A stretch of DNA of 37,368 nucleotides from Rhodoluna sp. (GTDB lineage Bacteria > Actinomycetota > Actinomycetes > Actinomycetales > Microbacteriaceae): contig JAURKU010000010.1 in the NCBI GenBank assembly GCA_030831605.1, positions 1-37,368 on the forward strand, given 5' to 3'. Positions 22,248 to 31,903 of the stretch are shown piece by piece. Under the pieces are notes generated by a model. That model was given only the letters and a program-made list of their open reading frames with translations. It ran no database searches and was not told where the DNA came from. Position numbers and translations under genes: made by a program. The stretch's first letter is position 1; each line of letters begins with the position of its first letter.

Positions 22248-22984
22248 TAAAAATCAGGTAGTGGGGATTTAGCCGGGTTCACTACTTTTACAATTTCATC
22301 CAAGACTCGTTTTGTTGCGTTCTCTCCCACCCAGAGGTGTTTGGCTGCTTCGACTGCTATCAAATCAATATGGTTTATTACGCTAAAGCGCTGGGCCGCC
22401 TCAAGTGGCTTCAAATAATCATCATGCTCTGGGATTAACGCAACCAACTTTTTTGTAGTGTCATTCCAGCGAAGTAGTTCTTTTTCATTAGTTCGATGAA
22501 GTGGCGGAGAAAGTAAAATGGCGCCTAACACATCTAATTCCGGCCCATACTTTAGAGCCAGCTCCGTACCAAAAGACCAACCGACTAAATAAAGGTTTGG
22601 GAGTTTCCTCTGCTGGGCGTAATCGACCGCAGCCATAACATCGAGTCGCTCTGCAACACCATCTGCAAAGCTACCTTCTGATTTTCCATGCGGCGATTCG
22701 GTGCCGCGGGTATTAAACCTGAGCACCGCTAGATCAGCTAGGGCTGGAAGGCGGTTAGCGGCTTTGCGATAGATATGCGAATCCATAAAGCCACCGGCAG
22801 TCGGTAGCGGATGCAACATAATTAGGGTTGCTTTTGGTGAATTGCTTTGCGGAAGTGCTAATTCACCTACGAGCTTTAGATTATCTTGAGTAACTAGGCT
22901 CAGCGCTTCGCGTTTAGACGGCAGTTCAACCGAAGACTTTATTTCAATCCCACTCAAATTATGCGACCTTGGAATTTTTTCCAA
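22244..22984 (-). CDS. Alpha/beta hydrolase
   Basis: 246 aa; 'LIMLHPLPTAGGFMDSHIYRKAANRLPALADLAVLRFNTRGTESPHGKSEG' and nucleophile elbow GWSFG. Confidence 0.85.
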   Translation of the reverse strand: MEKIPRSHNLSGIEIKSSVELPSKREALSLVTQDNLKLVGELALPQSNSPKATLIMLHPLPTAGGFMDSHIYRKAANRLPALADLAVLRFNTRGTESPHGKSEGSFADGVAERLDVMAAVDYAQQRKLPNLYLVGWSFGTELALKYGPELDVLGAILLSPPLHRTNEKELLRWNDTTKKLVALIPEHDDYLKPLEAAQRFSVINHIDLIAVEAAKHLWVGENATKRVLDEIVKVVNPAKSPLPDFY

Positions 22985-23253
22985 CAGTTGTTATGAAAGT
23001 GTCGTCGTTGGGTAGGCCCGGCTGCTGACTCCCAAGCAACCACGTGAGAAATGCCTGGGCCAAAACTTACCTGGCAGTAAGGACAGATCCAGCGCTTGGT
23101 TTCCTCTGCCGAGCGACCGGCGGTGGTTTGGACCGTGAACTCGGTACCATTTTTTACCTCAGTACGAGCAATACCAGAGCGAACTCGTTCTAAATCCAGC
23201 TCTTCTTCTTCAGCTTGGCGCTTAGAGTTTTTGGGTCGGTTATTTCTAGGCAT
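22954..23253 (-). CDS. Small conserved zinc-ribbon-like protein (often annotated 'ATP/GTP-binding protein' in actinobacteria)
   Basis: 99 aa; WICPYCQVSFGPGISHVVAWESAAGPTQRRHFHNNCWKKF has a CxxC...H...HxHxxC arrangement. Confidence 0.7.
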   Translation of the reverse strand: MPRNNRPKNSKRQAEEEELDLERVRSGIARTEVKNGTEFTVQTTAGRSAEETKRWICPYCQVSFGPGISHVVAWESAAGPTQRRHFHNNCWKKFQGRII

Positions 23254-23910
23254 TTAGTACCAGTTGAACTTGTTTGAGTGGGCCATTGCACCGCAAGGCG
23301 CTCCGTATCGGTTCTTGATGTAACTAACTCCCCAACGGATCTGAGTTTCTGGATTAGTTTGCCAGTCAGATCCCATTTCTGCCATCTTCGCACCTGGCAG
23401 CGATTGTGGGATTCCGTAAGCTCCGGAGGACTTGTTGTATGCATTCCAACGCCAGTTTGATTCGCGCTCCCAGAGCGCTACGAGACAAGAGTACTGATCT
23501 CTTCCCCAACCCTGTTTGATCAAAAGGGAGTAGGCATAACCCTTCACGGTTCCGGTAGCCGGGGTTTCGGCATTGGCCACGTAAATGGCGGCCGCCTCAT
23601 CACCGGTGACAACTTCCCAACCATCTCTGGAAAAGCTGATTTTCTGCTGCGAAGCAAAACCATAGGTTTGCGAGTCGGCAGTATTTTCGAACTCAAAAGC
23701 ATAGGCGCTGGAGAGTGCTCCCCCGTAGGGATCAACTGCGGTTACCAAAACATAGGAGCCAGCAAAAAAGAAAGCTACTGCGCTAAAGGCGAGGTTGCGA
23801 ATGCGCTTGGCTAGCTGCCAATTCTTCATCCGCTCAGCAACATCAACTCCAATTACTCGGTTGATGATGCGCTTACGCAGAGTTGGACGGGCCAACTCAT
23901 ACCTACCCAT
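23254..23910 (-). CDS. Lytic transglycosylase-like (aggregation-promoting-factor-type C-terminus)
   Basis: 218 aa; TM/signal near N-terminus; WGRDQYSCLVALWERESNWRWNAYNKSSGAYGIPQSLPGAKMAEMGSDWQTNPETQIRWGVSYIKNRYGAPCGAMAHSNKFNWY. Confidence 0.9.
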   Translation of the reverse strand: MGRYELARPTLRKRIINRVIGVDVAERMKNWQLAKRIRNLAFSAVAFFFAGSYVLVTAVDPYGGALSSAYAFEFENTADSQTYGFASQQKISFSRDGWEVVTGDEAAAIYVANAETPATGTVKGYAYSLLIKQGWGRDQYSCLVALWERESNWRWNAYNKSSGAYGIPQSLPGAKMAEMGSDWQTNPETQIRWGVSYIKNRYGAPCGAMAHSNKFNWY

Positions 23911-23954
23911 GCCTGATCACCTCTAAAACCCAAGTTTAGCCGATGAGGGGTTAA

Positions 23955-24665
23955 TTACCCCGCTGGGATGCGTCGATCAGGACAGCTCTTGAGCACTCTA
24001 ACCATGGAATCGCGCTCTGCTTTAGTAACCCAGAGTTTGTATTTGTATTTGACCGCTATTTGTCTTGCCACATAGGGGCACCAGTATGCACGGCGCGGTG
24101 GTAGCCAGCTGGCCGCATCGCTATCACTTTTTCTGGAATTGGTCGGGCCATCTACGGCAAGCAAATTTAGCGGGTCGTTGTAAAAGTTGTAGCGCTGAGT
24201 GGAAGTTAGTTTCTGAGCGCCTTTTTGCCAGGCATCACTTACCGCGACCACGTGATCAATTTGCACAGCAGACGAGGTGCCAACGCCTCGAACGAAATTA
24301 ATGATTTTGCCGGTGTATGGATCAGTCAATTTACCAGTGGCGACGGTGCAATCGGGACTAGCCCGCCAGGTAATTGATTTTAGATCTCTCGCCAGAATGT
24401 AGTTTCGAACATCACAACTTCCAATCGAGCCCCAACCATCGCTGAATAGTTCTCGGTCATAACCGGTTTGCGGGGCCCTGCCCTTAATGGCCAATTTCGA
24501 AAGAATAGTGCTGGCTTTAGGCATAGCCGCCTGCACTTCACTGGCTACCAGCCCAAAGACTAAACCAAGGCCGATAAAGCTAGCGAGAAGTTTGGCGAAG
24601 TACGGTTTCACGTTGGATGAGTTCGACGAATTTGTCGATGAAAGCGTCGACTTGATGTTCAGCAT
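23955..24665 (-). CDS. Secreted HNH-family nuclease (DUF1524/GmrSD C-terminal-like)
   Basis: Signal peptide KPYFAKLLASFIGLGLVFGLVASEVQA; 'VQIDHVVAVSDAWQKGA...YNFYNDPLNLLAVDGPTNSRKSDSDAASWLPP...YWCPYVARQIAVKYKYKLWVT'. ATG at 24665 has a GAGG upstream; ORF track starts at GTG 24671; another GTG lies at 24611. Confidence 0.85.
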   Translation of the reverse strand: MLNIKSTLSSTNSSNSSNVKPYFAKLLASFIGLGLVFGLVASEVQAAMPKASTILSKLAIKGRAPQTGYDRELFSDGWGSIGSCDVRNYILARDLKSITWRASPDCTVATGKLTDPYTGKIINFVRGVGTSSAVQIDHVVAVSDAWQKGAQKLTSTQRYNFYNDPLNLLAVDGPTNSRKSDSDAASWLPPRRAYWCPYVARQIAVKYKYKLWVTKAERDSMVRVLKSCPDRRIPAG

Positions 24666-25143
24666 AGCCACCTCGCTTCATCTTGAACACACTAAGCCTT
24701 ACATCTTTAGCGCTGACTGGAAAGGTGTCGGTCAAGTGTGTTGCAAGTTGAGAACAGAGTTGATCCACCTGCTTTTTGCTATAACCCTGATTCGGCCAGC
24801 GCCGGCGGTCAAATTTCTGACCGTTTTTGCGTTTGACCCTTGATCCGAGCAGTTCCTTCAAGGCGTTTAGCTCCTGGACAAATTCGCCATAGCCCAGGCT
24901 AGCCAACTTGCGCTCCAGCTCACGCTGGGCGAATACGTCCTCTAGTTTTTCGATGGCAGAATCGACCGCTCCGATTAGGTAACCGTTTTTTTCTAGGTCA
25001 AATCTGGTTTCGCGAAGGCTGGAAACATCAAAAAGGACAATGCTTGGATCAAGATACTGCCTCTTTGCCAGCTCAAGAAACTTTTCCACCTGCTCGATGC
25101 TGTAACCGAGCTTGTTTGCTCGAGTAAACATTTGCCCACTCAT
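24580..25143 (-). CDS. Protein with repeated DivIVA-type motifs
   Basis: 187 aa; GYSIEQVEKFLELA, GYLIGAVDSAIEKL, GYSKKQVDQLCSQL, GYAEHQVDAFIDKF match the DivIVA 'GYd..qVd.fl' pattern. Confidence 0.8.
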   Translation of the reverse strand: MSGQMFTRANKLGYSIEQVEKFLELAKRQYLDPSIVLFDVSSLRETRFDLEKNGYLIGAVDSAIEKLEDVFAQRELERKLASLGYGEFVQELNALKELLGSRVKRKNGQKFDRRRWPNQGYSKKQVDQLCSQLATHLTDTFPVSAKDVRLSVFKMKRGGYAEHQVDAFIDKFVELIQRETVLRQTSR

Positions 25144-26012
25144 CAGAAGAACCTAACCACAAATATCATCATCAGGTAGCCGGTAAGACATGCCGGCAGC
25201 ATCGAATCAAGTCTGTCCATCATGCCGCCGTGGCCTGGAATCAAACTAGACATATCTTTTACGCCCAGATCACGCTTGATCAGTGACTCGGCAAAATCAC
25301 CAAGTACGGCTGATAGCAAGATCACGGCAGTAATCACGAAGGCAAACCACCAGGGTAATTGAAGTAGCCACGGGGTTTGGATCAGGGTGCTGGCTAGTGC
25401 AAAGAGCACTGAGATGGCAAACCCCTCCCAGGTCTTTTTTGGGCTAACTTTTGGAAGCATGGGAGTTTTACCGATTTTCCTACCAAACAGATAGGCACTG
25501 CTGTCAATAAGGATTACCGTGGTGACAATTGTGATTACCCAGTACTTCCCCTCGACAAAGCCATCTCTTGCCGGTTCGGCTAATAGCAGTGCGGCAAAGC
25601 TCATGGTTAGCGGAACATAAATAATTACAAAAGCTGAAGCGGAAAAATCCCTGATGATTTCGCTAAAGCTGCGCTCTAGTGAAGCGCGCTGGATGATTAG
25701 TTCTACGCCTCGCCAAAGCATCATTATTCCGACCAGCCCGAGAACTGCCAACCACTGGTATCTCTCCCCACCCCAATAGGTAATTGGCATGACCAGAGCA
25801 GTTCCAACAGCGGCTGGAATTTTCGGCACTTGCCAGTTCTTTTGCCTTAGGGCATCACAGAGCTCCCATACGCCGAAAGCCGCAACTATAGCGATAAGAA
25901 ATATGAAGAGTTCTTTGACAATCAGGACCGAGATGAGAAAAGCACCAGCAAGCAGTAACCCGTAGATTACTGCCTGGGATACCGATCTCCCCTTGCTCTC
26001 TGTCTCAGCCAA
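25143..26012 (-). CDS. cdsA: Phosphatidate cytidylyltransferase
   Basis: 289 aa; DSSAYLFGRKIGKTPMLPKVSPKKTWEGF and GDFAESLIKRDLGVKDMSSLIPGHGGMMDRLDSMLPA signature. Confidence 0.96.
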   Translation of the reverse strand: MAETESKGRSVSQAVIYGLLLAGAFLISVLIVKELFIFLIAIVAAFGVWELCDALRQKNWQVPKIPAAVGTALVMPITYWGGERYQWLAVLGLVGIMMLWRGVELIIQRASLERSFSEIIRDFSASAFVIIYVPLTMSFAALLLAEPARDGFVEGKYWVITIVTTVILIDSSAYLFGRKIGKTPMLPKVSPKKTWEGFAISVLFALASTLIQTPWLLQLPWWFAFVITAVILLSAVLGDFAESLIKRDLGVKDMSSLIPGHGGMMDRLDSMLPACLTGYLMMIFVVRFF

Positions 26013-26014
26013 GG

Positions 26015-26575
26015 CTAGACCTCTAGGAGTTCGGTTTCTTTGCGTTTTAGCGCTTCGTCGATGTTATCTACGTGAGTCTTAGTTGATGCTTCTAATTCCT
26101 TTTCAGCCCGAGCTAGATCATCATCACCGGCCAAACCGTCTTTCTTTAGAGCGTCAAGTTCATCCTTGGCCTTACGGCGGATATTACGAACAGAAACTCT
26201 GTGGTCTTCGGCCTTGTTGCGAACTATCTTCACATAATCCTTGCGGCGCTCTTCTGTTAGTTCTGGTAGCGATACCCTAATCAGATTTCCGTCGTTGGTT
26301 GGGTTAGCGCCAAGATTAGGCATGTCTCTAATTGCTTTTTCAATAGCAGCAAGCGCTCCTTTGTCATAAGGAGTAACCACAATGGTTCTGGCTTCTGGGT
26401 TAGCAATTGAACCCAGTGAGGAAAGTGCAGTTGGCGTGCCGTAGTAATCAACCATTAGTTTCTGAAATAGTGCTGGGTTTGCTCTACCTGAACGAATGGT
26501 TGCGAAATCTTCCTTAGCCGATTCAACAGCTTTTTGCATCTTGTCGCTAGCGGTAGCCAAAATTTCTTGAATCAT
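26015..26575 (-). CDS. frr: Ribosome recycling factor
   Basis: 186 aa; [59 protein letters not shown]. Confidence 0.97.
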   Translation of the reverse strand: MIQEILATASDKMQKAVESAKEDFATIRSGRANPALFQKLMVDYYGTPTALSSLGSIANPEARTIVVTPYDKGALAAIEKAIRDMPNLGANPTNDGNLIRVSLPELTEERRKDYVKIVRNKAEDHRVSVRNIRRKAKDELDALKKDGLAGDDDLARAEKELEASTKTHVDNIDEALKRKETELLEV

Positions 26576-26592
26576 TTTTATTCCTTCTTGAA

Positions 26593-27303
26593 TTACGCCT
26601 TTACGGTCGTACCAATCTTCTTACCCAAAAGCGCCTTTGTGATATTGCCTTCGGGTTGCATCCCGAAGATCACCATCGGGATATTGTTGTCCATGCAAAG
26701 GCTGAATGCCGTTGAGTCAACCACTTTGAGTTTTTTGACTAGCGCTTCCTGATATGTAAGCTCGTCAAGTTTTTTAGCGCTCGGGTCTTTCTTTGGATCA
26801 GCCGAGTAGACACCATCTACTCCGTTTTTAGCCACCAGGATTTCAGTGGCATGGATTTCAAGCGCTCTTTGCGCTGCAACTGTATCAGTTGAGAAGTATG
26901 GAAGACCTGCACCAGCACCAAAGACTACTACGCGACCCTTTTCCATGTGTCTAATTGCACGAAGTGGAATATATGGCTCGGTAACCTGTGCCATCGAAAT
27001 TGCTGACTGCACTCTGGTGTCACAACCTGCCTGCTCTAGGAAATCTTGCAGGGCAAGAGCGTTCATGACAGTTCCCAACATACCCATGTAGTCGGCACGA
27101 GCACGATCCATGCCACGTTGAGAAAGTTCGGCTCCGCGGAAGAAGTTACCACCACCAACGACAATAGCTATTTGCACCTTCTTAGCGGCTTCAGCTATTT
27201 CCCTGGCAATACCGGAGACGATGTCTGGATCAACCCCCAGGTTTCCCGCACCAAATGCCTCACCGGATAATTTCAATAAAACACGACGCTGAGTTGATGG
27301 CAT
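26593..27303 (-). CDS. pyrH: UMP kinase
   Basis: [39 protein letters not shown] from ATG at 27303 (ORF track begins at 27357); [24 protein letters not shown]. Confidence 0.96.
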   Translation of the reverse strand: MPSTQRRVLLKLSGEAFGAGNLGVDPDIVSGIAREIAEAAKKVQIAIVVGGGNFFRGAELSQRGMDRARADYMGMLGTVMNALALQDFLEQAGCDTRVQSAISMAQVTEPYIPLRAIRHMEKGRVVVFGAGAGLPYFSTDTVAAQRALEIHATEILVAKNGVDGVYSADPKKDPSAKKLDELTYQEALVKKLKVVDSTAFSLCMDNNIPMVIFGMQPEGNITKALLGKKIGTTVKA

Positions 27304-27355
27304 AGCTATCCCTCTCAAAAACCTTTTCTCATCTAGTTTAGGCTCTGGCTTAGCC

Positions 27356-27386
27356 AAAAGGCCCAGGTCTAGGACCTGAGCCTTTT
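27356..27386 (-). terminator. Intrinsic terminator-type hairpin between tsf and pyrH
   Basis: Minus strand AAAAGGCTCAGGTC-CTA-GACCTGGGCCTTTT: 14-bp stem (one G-T wobble), 3-nt loop, flanked by A4/T4, located just after the tsf stop. Confidence 0.85.
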
Positions 27387-27402
27387 GAATAGTTTAGAAA
27401 AA

Positions 27403-28230
27403 CTAAGCGCCTACACGGAATCGAGCAAAAGCCGACACGGTCAGACCGCTCTGTTCGAGAACCTTGCCAACGCTAACCTTGTTGTCTTTAGCAAAGTCTT
27501 GATCCAATAGGCAGTTCTCCTTGAAGAAGCCTTTGACTCGCCCTTCAACGATTTTCTCCAAGGCGGCCTCTGGCTTACCCTCATTGCGCGCTGTTTCGGC
27601 AGCAATTCTGCGCTCTGTTTCAACCACTTCGGCAGGAACATCGGCAGAGCTTAGATAGGTAGGGCTAAAGGCAGCGATGTGAACTGCAACATCGTGTGCG
27701 GTGTCTTTGTCAGCGCCTTTGAAAGCAACCAAAACGCCAACCTGCGGCGGTAGGTCTTTTGAAGTGCGGTGCAGGTAGGCATCTACGCTGTCGTCAGCAA
27801 CAACTGAAATGCGGCGAAGTTCTACCTTCTCGCCCATGATTGCTGCTTCATCGGTAATTGCATCGGCAACAGTCTTTGAACCAGCAGTGGCAGCCAAGGC
27901 GGCTTCTAGAGTTGTTGCTCCGGCAGCAACAATCGCGTCAGCGATCATATCTCCCAGTGCCACGAACTTATCTGCCTTAGCAACAAAGTCGGTCTCACAA
28001 GCAAGCTCGACTAGGTAACCGGTGCCACCAGAAACTCTGGCAACAACGATTCCGTTCGAGGTGGTGCGACCTTCACGCTTGGTTACGCCTTTTAGACCTT
28101 TTAGTCTCAGCACTTCCATAGCTTTGTCTAGATTGCCATCAGCCTCATCAAGAGCTGCCTTGCAGTCCATCATGCCAGCGCCAGAGCGCTCGCGAAGAGT
28201 CTTCACATCAGATGCGGTGTAGTTAGCCAT
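27403..28230 (-). CDS. tsf: Elongation factor Ts
   Basis: 275 aa; [57 protein letters not shown]. Confidence 0.97.
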   Translation of the reverse strand: MANYTASDVKTLRERSGAGMMDCKAALDEADGNLDKAMEVLRLKGLKGVTKREGRTTSNGIVVARVSGGTGYLVELACETDFVAKADKFVALGDMIADAIVAAGATTLEAALAATAGSKTVADAITDEAAIMGEKVELRRISVVADDSVDAYLHRTSKDLPPQVGVLVAFKGADKDTAHDVAVHIAAFSPTYLSSADVPAEVVETERRIAAETARNEGKPEAALEKIVEGRVKGFFKENCLLDQDFAKDNKVSVGKVLEQSGLTVSAFARFRVGA

Positions 28231-29066
28231 TACTCTTTGTCCTTAACTTCTTCGCTTGCTGCTTCTTCAGCTGGAGTTTCTTCAGCTTTCTCAGCCACCG
28301 GCTCGGCCTTAGCTTGTGCCTGGTCTAGTAATTCCTTCTCCCAGTCAGCAAGAGGCTGAACCTCTTCTGGCTTTGAGTGACGCTTCTTCAAACCCTCTGC
28401 AACTGCATCAGCAATAACTTTGGTTAGCAAGTGAACGGAGCGGATTGCGTCATCGTTACCTGGAATACCAAGGGTGACCTCATCTGGATCACAGTTGGTG
28501 TCCAAAATACCGATTACCGGAATACCAAGCTTCTTGGCTTCGGTAATTGCTAGGTGCTCCTTGATAGTGTCGACTACCCAAATTGCTGAAGGGGTCTTAG
28601 TGACATTACGAACACCGCCAAGAGTCTTTTCAAGCTTGGTCTTCTCGCGAGAAAGAATAAGTAGTTCTTTCTTGGTATAGCCAGATTTCTTGGTGTCCTG
28701 GAAATCCATGGTCTCAAGTTCCTTCAAACGAGCTAGTCGCTTAGAAACGGTTTGGAAGTTAGTTAGTAATCCACCCAACCAACGCTCGTTGATGTATGGC
28801 ATGCCTACGCGCTGCGCTTCGGTAGCGATGGCTTCCTGAGCTTGCTTCTTTGTTCCAACGAACAGTACGCTGCCGCCGGCAGATACGATATCGCGAACGA
28901 ACTCATATGCCTTATCGATGTGGGTGAGTGATTTTTGTAGATCGATGATGTAAATACCTGAACGATCGGTCAGGATGTATCTTTTCATCTTTGGGTTCCA
29001 GCGACGTGTCTGGTGACCAAAGTGAACGCCGTTGTCTAGCAACTGGCGGACTGTTACTACTGCCAT
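28230..29066 (-). CDS. rpsB: 30S ribosomal protein S2 with acidic C-terminal tail
   Basis: [46 protein letters not shown] from ATG 29066 with AGGAGAT upstream (ORF track begins at 29090). Confidence 0.97.
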   Translation of the reverse strand: MAVVTVRQLLDNGVHFGHQTRRWNPKMKRYILTDRSGIYIIDLQKSLTHIDKAYEFVRDIVSAGGSVLFVGTKKQAQEAIATEAQRVGMPYINERWLGGLLTNFQTVSKRLARLKELETMDFQDTKKSGYTKKELLILSREKTKLEKTLGGVRNVTKTPSAIWVVDTIKEHLAITEAKKLGIPVIGILDTNCDPDEVTLGIPGNDDAIRSVHLLTKVIADAVAEGLKKRHSKPEEVQPLADWEKELLDQAQAKAEPVAEKAEETPAEEAASEEVKDKE

Positions 29067-29083
29067 GGCAGTATCTCCTTTTT

Positions 29084-29211
29084 GACGCAAAATAACTGCG
29101 TCGGTCAGTTAATGGCTATGAACGGTTGTTCAAAGCCCCTGGTGTCGCAACCGATAAACCCAACAAGTTGGGACCGACTATCGATTGTTGCTCGACACGC
29201 GAAGTCGATAG
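29084..29211 (-). promoter_or_regulatory. Candidate structured 5' leader of rpsB
   Basis: Inverted repeats on the rpsB-sense strand: CTATCGA...TCGATAG (29178-29211), CCCAAC-TT-GTTGGG (29159-29172), GACGCA-GTTATTT-TGCGTC (29084-29102) directly upstream of the AGGAGAT ribosome-binding site. Confidence 0.5.
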
Positions 29212-29349
29212 GCACGCAAAAACGAAGGTAAATTCCTTGGATTTCTTGCGAACTTATCGCTTCCACAACTATACCAGCCAGCCAAAAGGCTTTCCACCCC
29301 TAAAACTTAGGGCCGTGGGCTAGCAAAGAAATAACCCAATAATGGCCTG

Positions 29350-29817
29350 ATGAAAGAAATTGCCGCCATATTGAGTTTGCTAAGCAGTTATGTGCCGAAC
29401 CCAGATCAGCCTTGGCTAAGCCCATTAGCTCAAAGCTTCGTCCTGCAACAATATTTAGCTCCACAAAGCGAGTATTCGGCTGGGCACCGAGGCATCGATT
29501 TGAATGCCGTAATAGACGAATTGGTCTTTGCCCCAGAATCAGGTGAAATCACATTTGTCGGTAAGGTTGGATACCGCCAGGTCTTGACCTTGGAAACTAC
29601 CCTCGGGGCCGTAACCTTTGAACCGGTTTGCTCAGATTTACTTGTCGGCAGCCAAATTATTCGCGGTGACGTGATTGGCACAGTTTGCCAACCCGACAGC
29701 GAGTATGTCTGGCACTGCGATATTGCCTGCATACACCTAGGCCTAAAAACTGAGCGCGGTTATCTAAGCCCTGAGGCTTATATATTTGGCATGAGCCCAA
29801 CAAGGCTTCTTCCCTAG
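29350..29817 (+). CDS. M23-family peptidase-like protein
   Basis: 155 aa; GHRGIDLNAVIDELVFAPESGEITFVGKVG...VWHCDIACIHLGLKTERGYLSPEAYI; matches the divergent actinobacterial M23 layout next to rpsB. Confidence 0.8.
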   Translation: MKEIAAILSLLSSYVPNPDQPWLSPLAQSFVLQQYLAPQSEYSAGHRGIDLNAVIDELVFAPESGEITFVGKVGYRQVLTLETTLGAVTFEPVCSDLLVGSQIIRGDVIGTVCQPDSEYVWHCDIACIHLGLKTERGYLSPEAYIFGMSPTRLLP

Positions 29818-30716
29818 GCACGAGGGTGGGCATTTTTATAGCCCTCACGCAAACGCTCAACTGAAACGTGTGTGTAAATCTGAGTCGTGCCCAAACTTGC
29901 GTGACCGAGTAGTTCTTGGACGGCCCTGAGATCAGCCCCGCCATCTAGCAGGTGGGTTGCGGCGGTGTGACGCAGGGTATGTGGCCCAGATGCACCGGTT
30001 GGAGTATCGGCAAGAAGTTCAGCAACCAACTGGTACACCGAACGAACACCAAGTCTTTTACCCTTGCTGTTTAGTAAAAGTGCTCGCTCCTGCGCTGCGG
30101 GATTGAAACTTTCACGAACGGCCAAGTAGGCTCTGAGCGCATCTTTAGCTGGGATTCCAAAAGGGACTACGCGTTCTTTTGACCCCTTACCAATAACTCT
30201 GATTATGTTTCGGTCAAGATCAAGTGAGAGCACATCTAAACCACATATCTCACTGACTCTAACCCCAGTGGCATAAAGCATTTCAAAAATAAAGTGATTT
30301 CTGATGGCCACTTGCTCGCCGGTTCCAGCCAGGGTTTGTAAATGGTCGAAAATATCTTGAAGTGATTCTTTAGAAACAACTTTTGGCAAATGTCTAGCTG
30401 ACTTGGGGGACTTAAGTCGCTGCCCCGGATCAGCGGCTAATACTCCTTCAACTTGGCACCAAGCTGTGAAAGATCTTATTGCAGCACTTTTTCTAGCCAA
30501 AGTGCTATTAGCCGCATCTCGCTGACTTACTTGCCAAAGCCATTCGCGTAGCAAGGCTAAATCTAGTTCCGAGAATTTATCTATTTTGCCTTCAAGAAAC
30601 CCAGCCAAATCGAGAACATCGCTGTGATAACTTTTCACGGTGTTCGCCGAATAACCGCGGAGTGTAGCAAGGTGATCGGCGAACCGATCAGCTAGTGCTA
30701 CAACTTCTGAGTGCAT
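29814..30716 (-). CDS. xerC: Tyrosine recombinase XerC
   Basis: 300 aa; ATGVRVSEICGL, HTLRHTAATHLLDGGADLRAVQELLGHASLGTTQIYTHVS (R-H-R-H-Y). Confidence 0.93.
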   Translation of the reverse strand: MHSEVVALADRFADHLATLRGYSANTVKSYHSDVLDLAGFLEGKIDKFSELDLALLREWLWQVSQRDAANSTLARKSAAIRSFTAWCQVEGVLAADPGQRLKSPKSARHLPKVVSKESLQDIFDHLQTLAGTGEQVAIRNHFIFEMLYATGVRVSEICGLDVLSLDLDRNIIRVIGKGSKERVVPFGIPAKDALRAYLAVRESFNPAAQERALLLNSKGKRLGVRSVYQLVAELLADTPTGASGPHTLRHTAATHLLDGGADLRAVQELLGHASLGTTQIYTHVSVERLREGYKNAHPRA

Positions 30717-30730
30717 ATCTCAAAGCGTAA

Positions 30731-31843
30731 TCACAACTTTTGCCAGCCTATGGAGATTTCACGAACCAGTTGACGCTTACTTAGCTGGGTGAGCGTGTAT
30801 TGGGTCTCGGCCAGGGTCATGCCGGCAAGCCGAGCGATAACCTCGTGACTAAGCGCCTTGCCTTGCAGAGCATCAAGCACCCTGGTGTGATTATCTATTC
30901 GGTTTATTGCTTGAAAATCTGGTTCTGTATTTAGGCCCATTAGTTCGGCAAGTTGGTTGGGGGTAGCGATAAGTTCTGCTCGCTGTTCCCTGATTAGCCG
31001 GTGGCACCCAGCCGATCTAACCGAATCAACTGGACCAGGAATAGCACCAACTGGACGGCCAATCTCATTGGCGTGATAAGCGGTGTTTATCGAGCCAGAG
31101 CGATAGCCTGCTTCTACGACTACGGTGGCTTTGCCTAAGCAAGCAATCAGGCGATTGCGTTGCAAAAATCGCCACCTCGATGGACTTACGCCAGGCGGCA
31201 CTTCGGAAATGACGGCACCTGAATGCCGAGCCAAATTGAAAAGTTCTAAATTGGCTGATGGATATAAACGGTCAAGTCCACCAGCCATGACACAGATAGT
31301 GTTGCCGTGGTTTTCAAGCGCTGCCTTGCTGGCTTTAGCATCTATGCCAAGTGCTCCCCCAGAGACAATCAGCCAACCCTGATCAACACAAAAGCGAACT
31401 AAATCTTGAGTCACCCTAAGCCCATAATCACTTGCCAAGCGCGCCCCGATAACACTGATAGCGGTTTCTTCAAAAACTTTCGGATCTCCAAGTACCCACA
31501 GTGCTGCGGGCAGATGATCTGCCAGATCGTCGAGTGTTGTTGGCCAATGATCTGACTCCGGGGTGATTAGTTCTCCGCCAAGTTGGGCCAATCGTTCTAA
31601 CGATTTCTCTGGGTTTGCGATGGCGATTCTTCGACGCCAGCATTCAAGCGAATCGGAGAGAGTTTGAATGAACCCTGCTGCCTGAAAGTAATCCGCCGGC
31701 AGGAGTGCCGCTAACTCTTTTGAACCAATTCCATCGCTAATTAGCGCAAGGGAATTAGTAACTCCAAGTTCTCTGCGTAATAAACCAGCTATCGCGTCCC
31801 CAGGCTCGGTTATCTCCGACCAGGTCGCATATGTTTCGAGCAT
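30731..31843 (-). CDS. dprA: DNA processing protein DprA
   Basis: 370 aa; VIGARLASDYGLRVTQDLVRFCVDQGWLIVSGGALGIDAKASKAALENHGNTICVMAGGLDRLYP Rossmann-like core plus C-terminal winged helix. Confidence 0.93.
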   Translation of the reverse strand: MLETYATWSEITEPGDAIAGLLRRELGVTNSLALISDGIGSKELAALLPADYFQAAGFIQTLSDSLECWRRRIAIANPEKSLERLAQLGGELITPESDHWPTTLDDLADHLPAALWVLGDPKVFEETAISVIGARLASDYGLRVTQDLVRFCVDQGWLIVSGGALGIDAKASKAALENHGNTICVMAGGLDRLYPSANLELFNLARHSGAVISEVPPGVSPSRWRFLQRNRLIACLGKATVVVEAGYRSGSINTAYHANEIGRPVGAIPGPVDSVRSAGCHRLIREQRAELIATPNQLAELMGLNTEPDFQAINRIDNHTRVLDALQGKALSHEVIARLAGMTLAETQYTLTQLSKRQLVREISIGWQKL

Positions 31844-31903
31844 GCAGCAAGTATCTTGCTGTTCAAGCTACGCTTAGCCAGAAAAAATCAACCTGTTGAA
31901 AAC

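Noticed and set aside
29126-29323. 65-aa plus-strand ORF in the rpsB upstream spacer
   Set aside because: No recognisable motif; overlaps the inverted repeats interpreted as an rpsB leader.
29814-30716. Tyrosine recombinase considered as a mobile-element integrase
   Set aside because: Position next to dprA in the conserved actinobacterial block and full-length XerC-like motifs point to housekeeping XerC; no attachment-site repeats or phage genes nearby.
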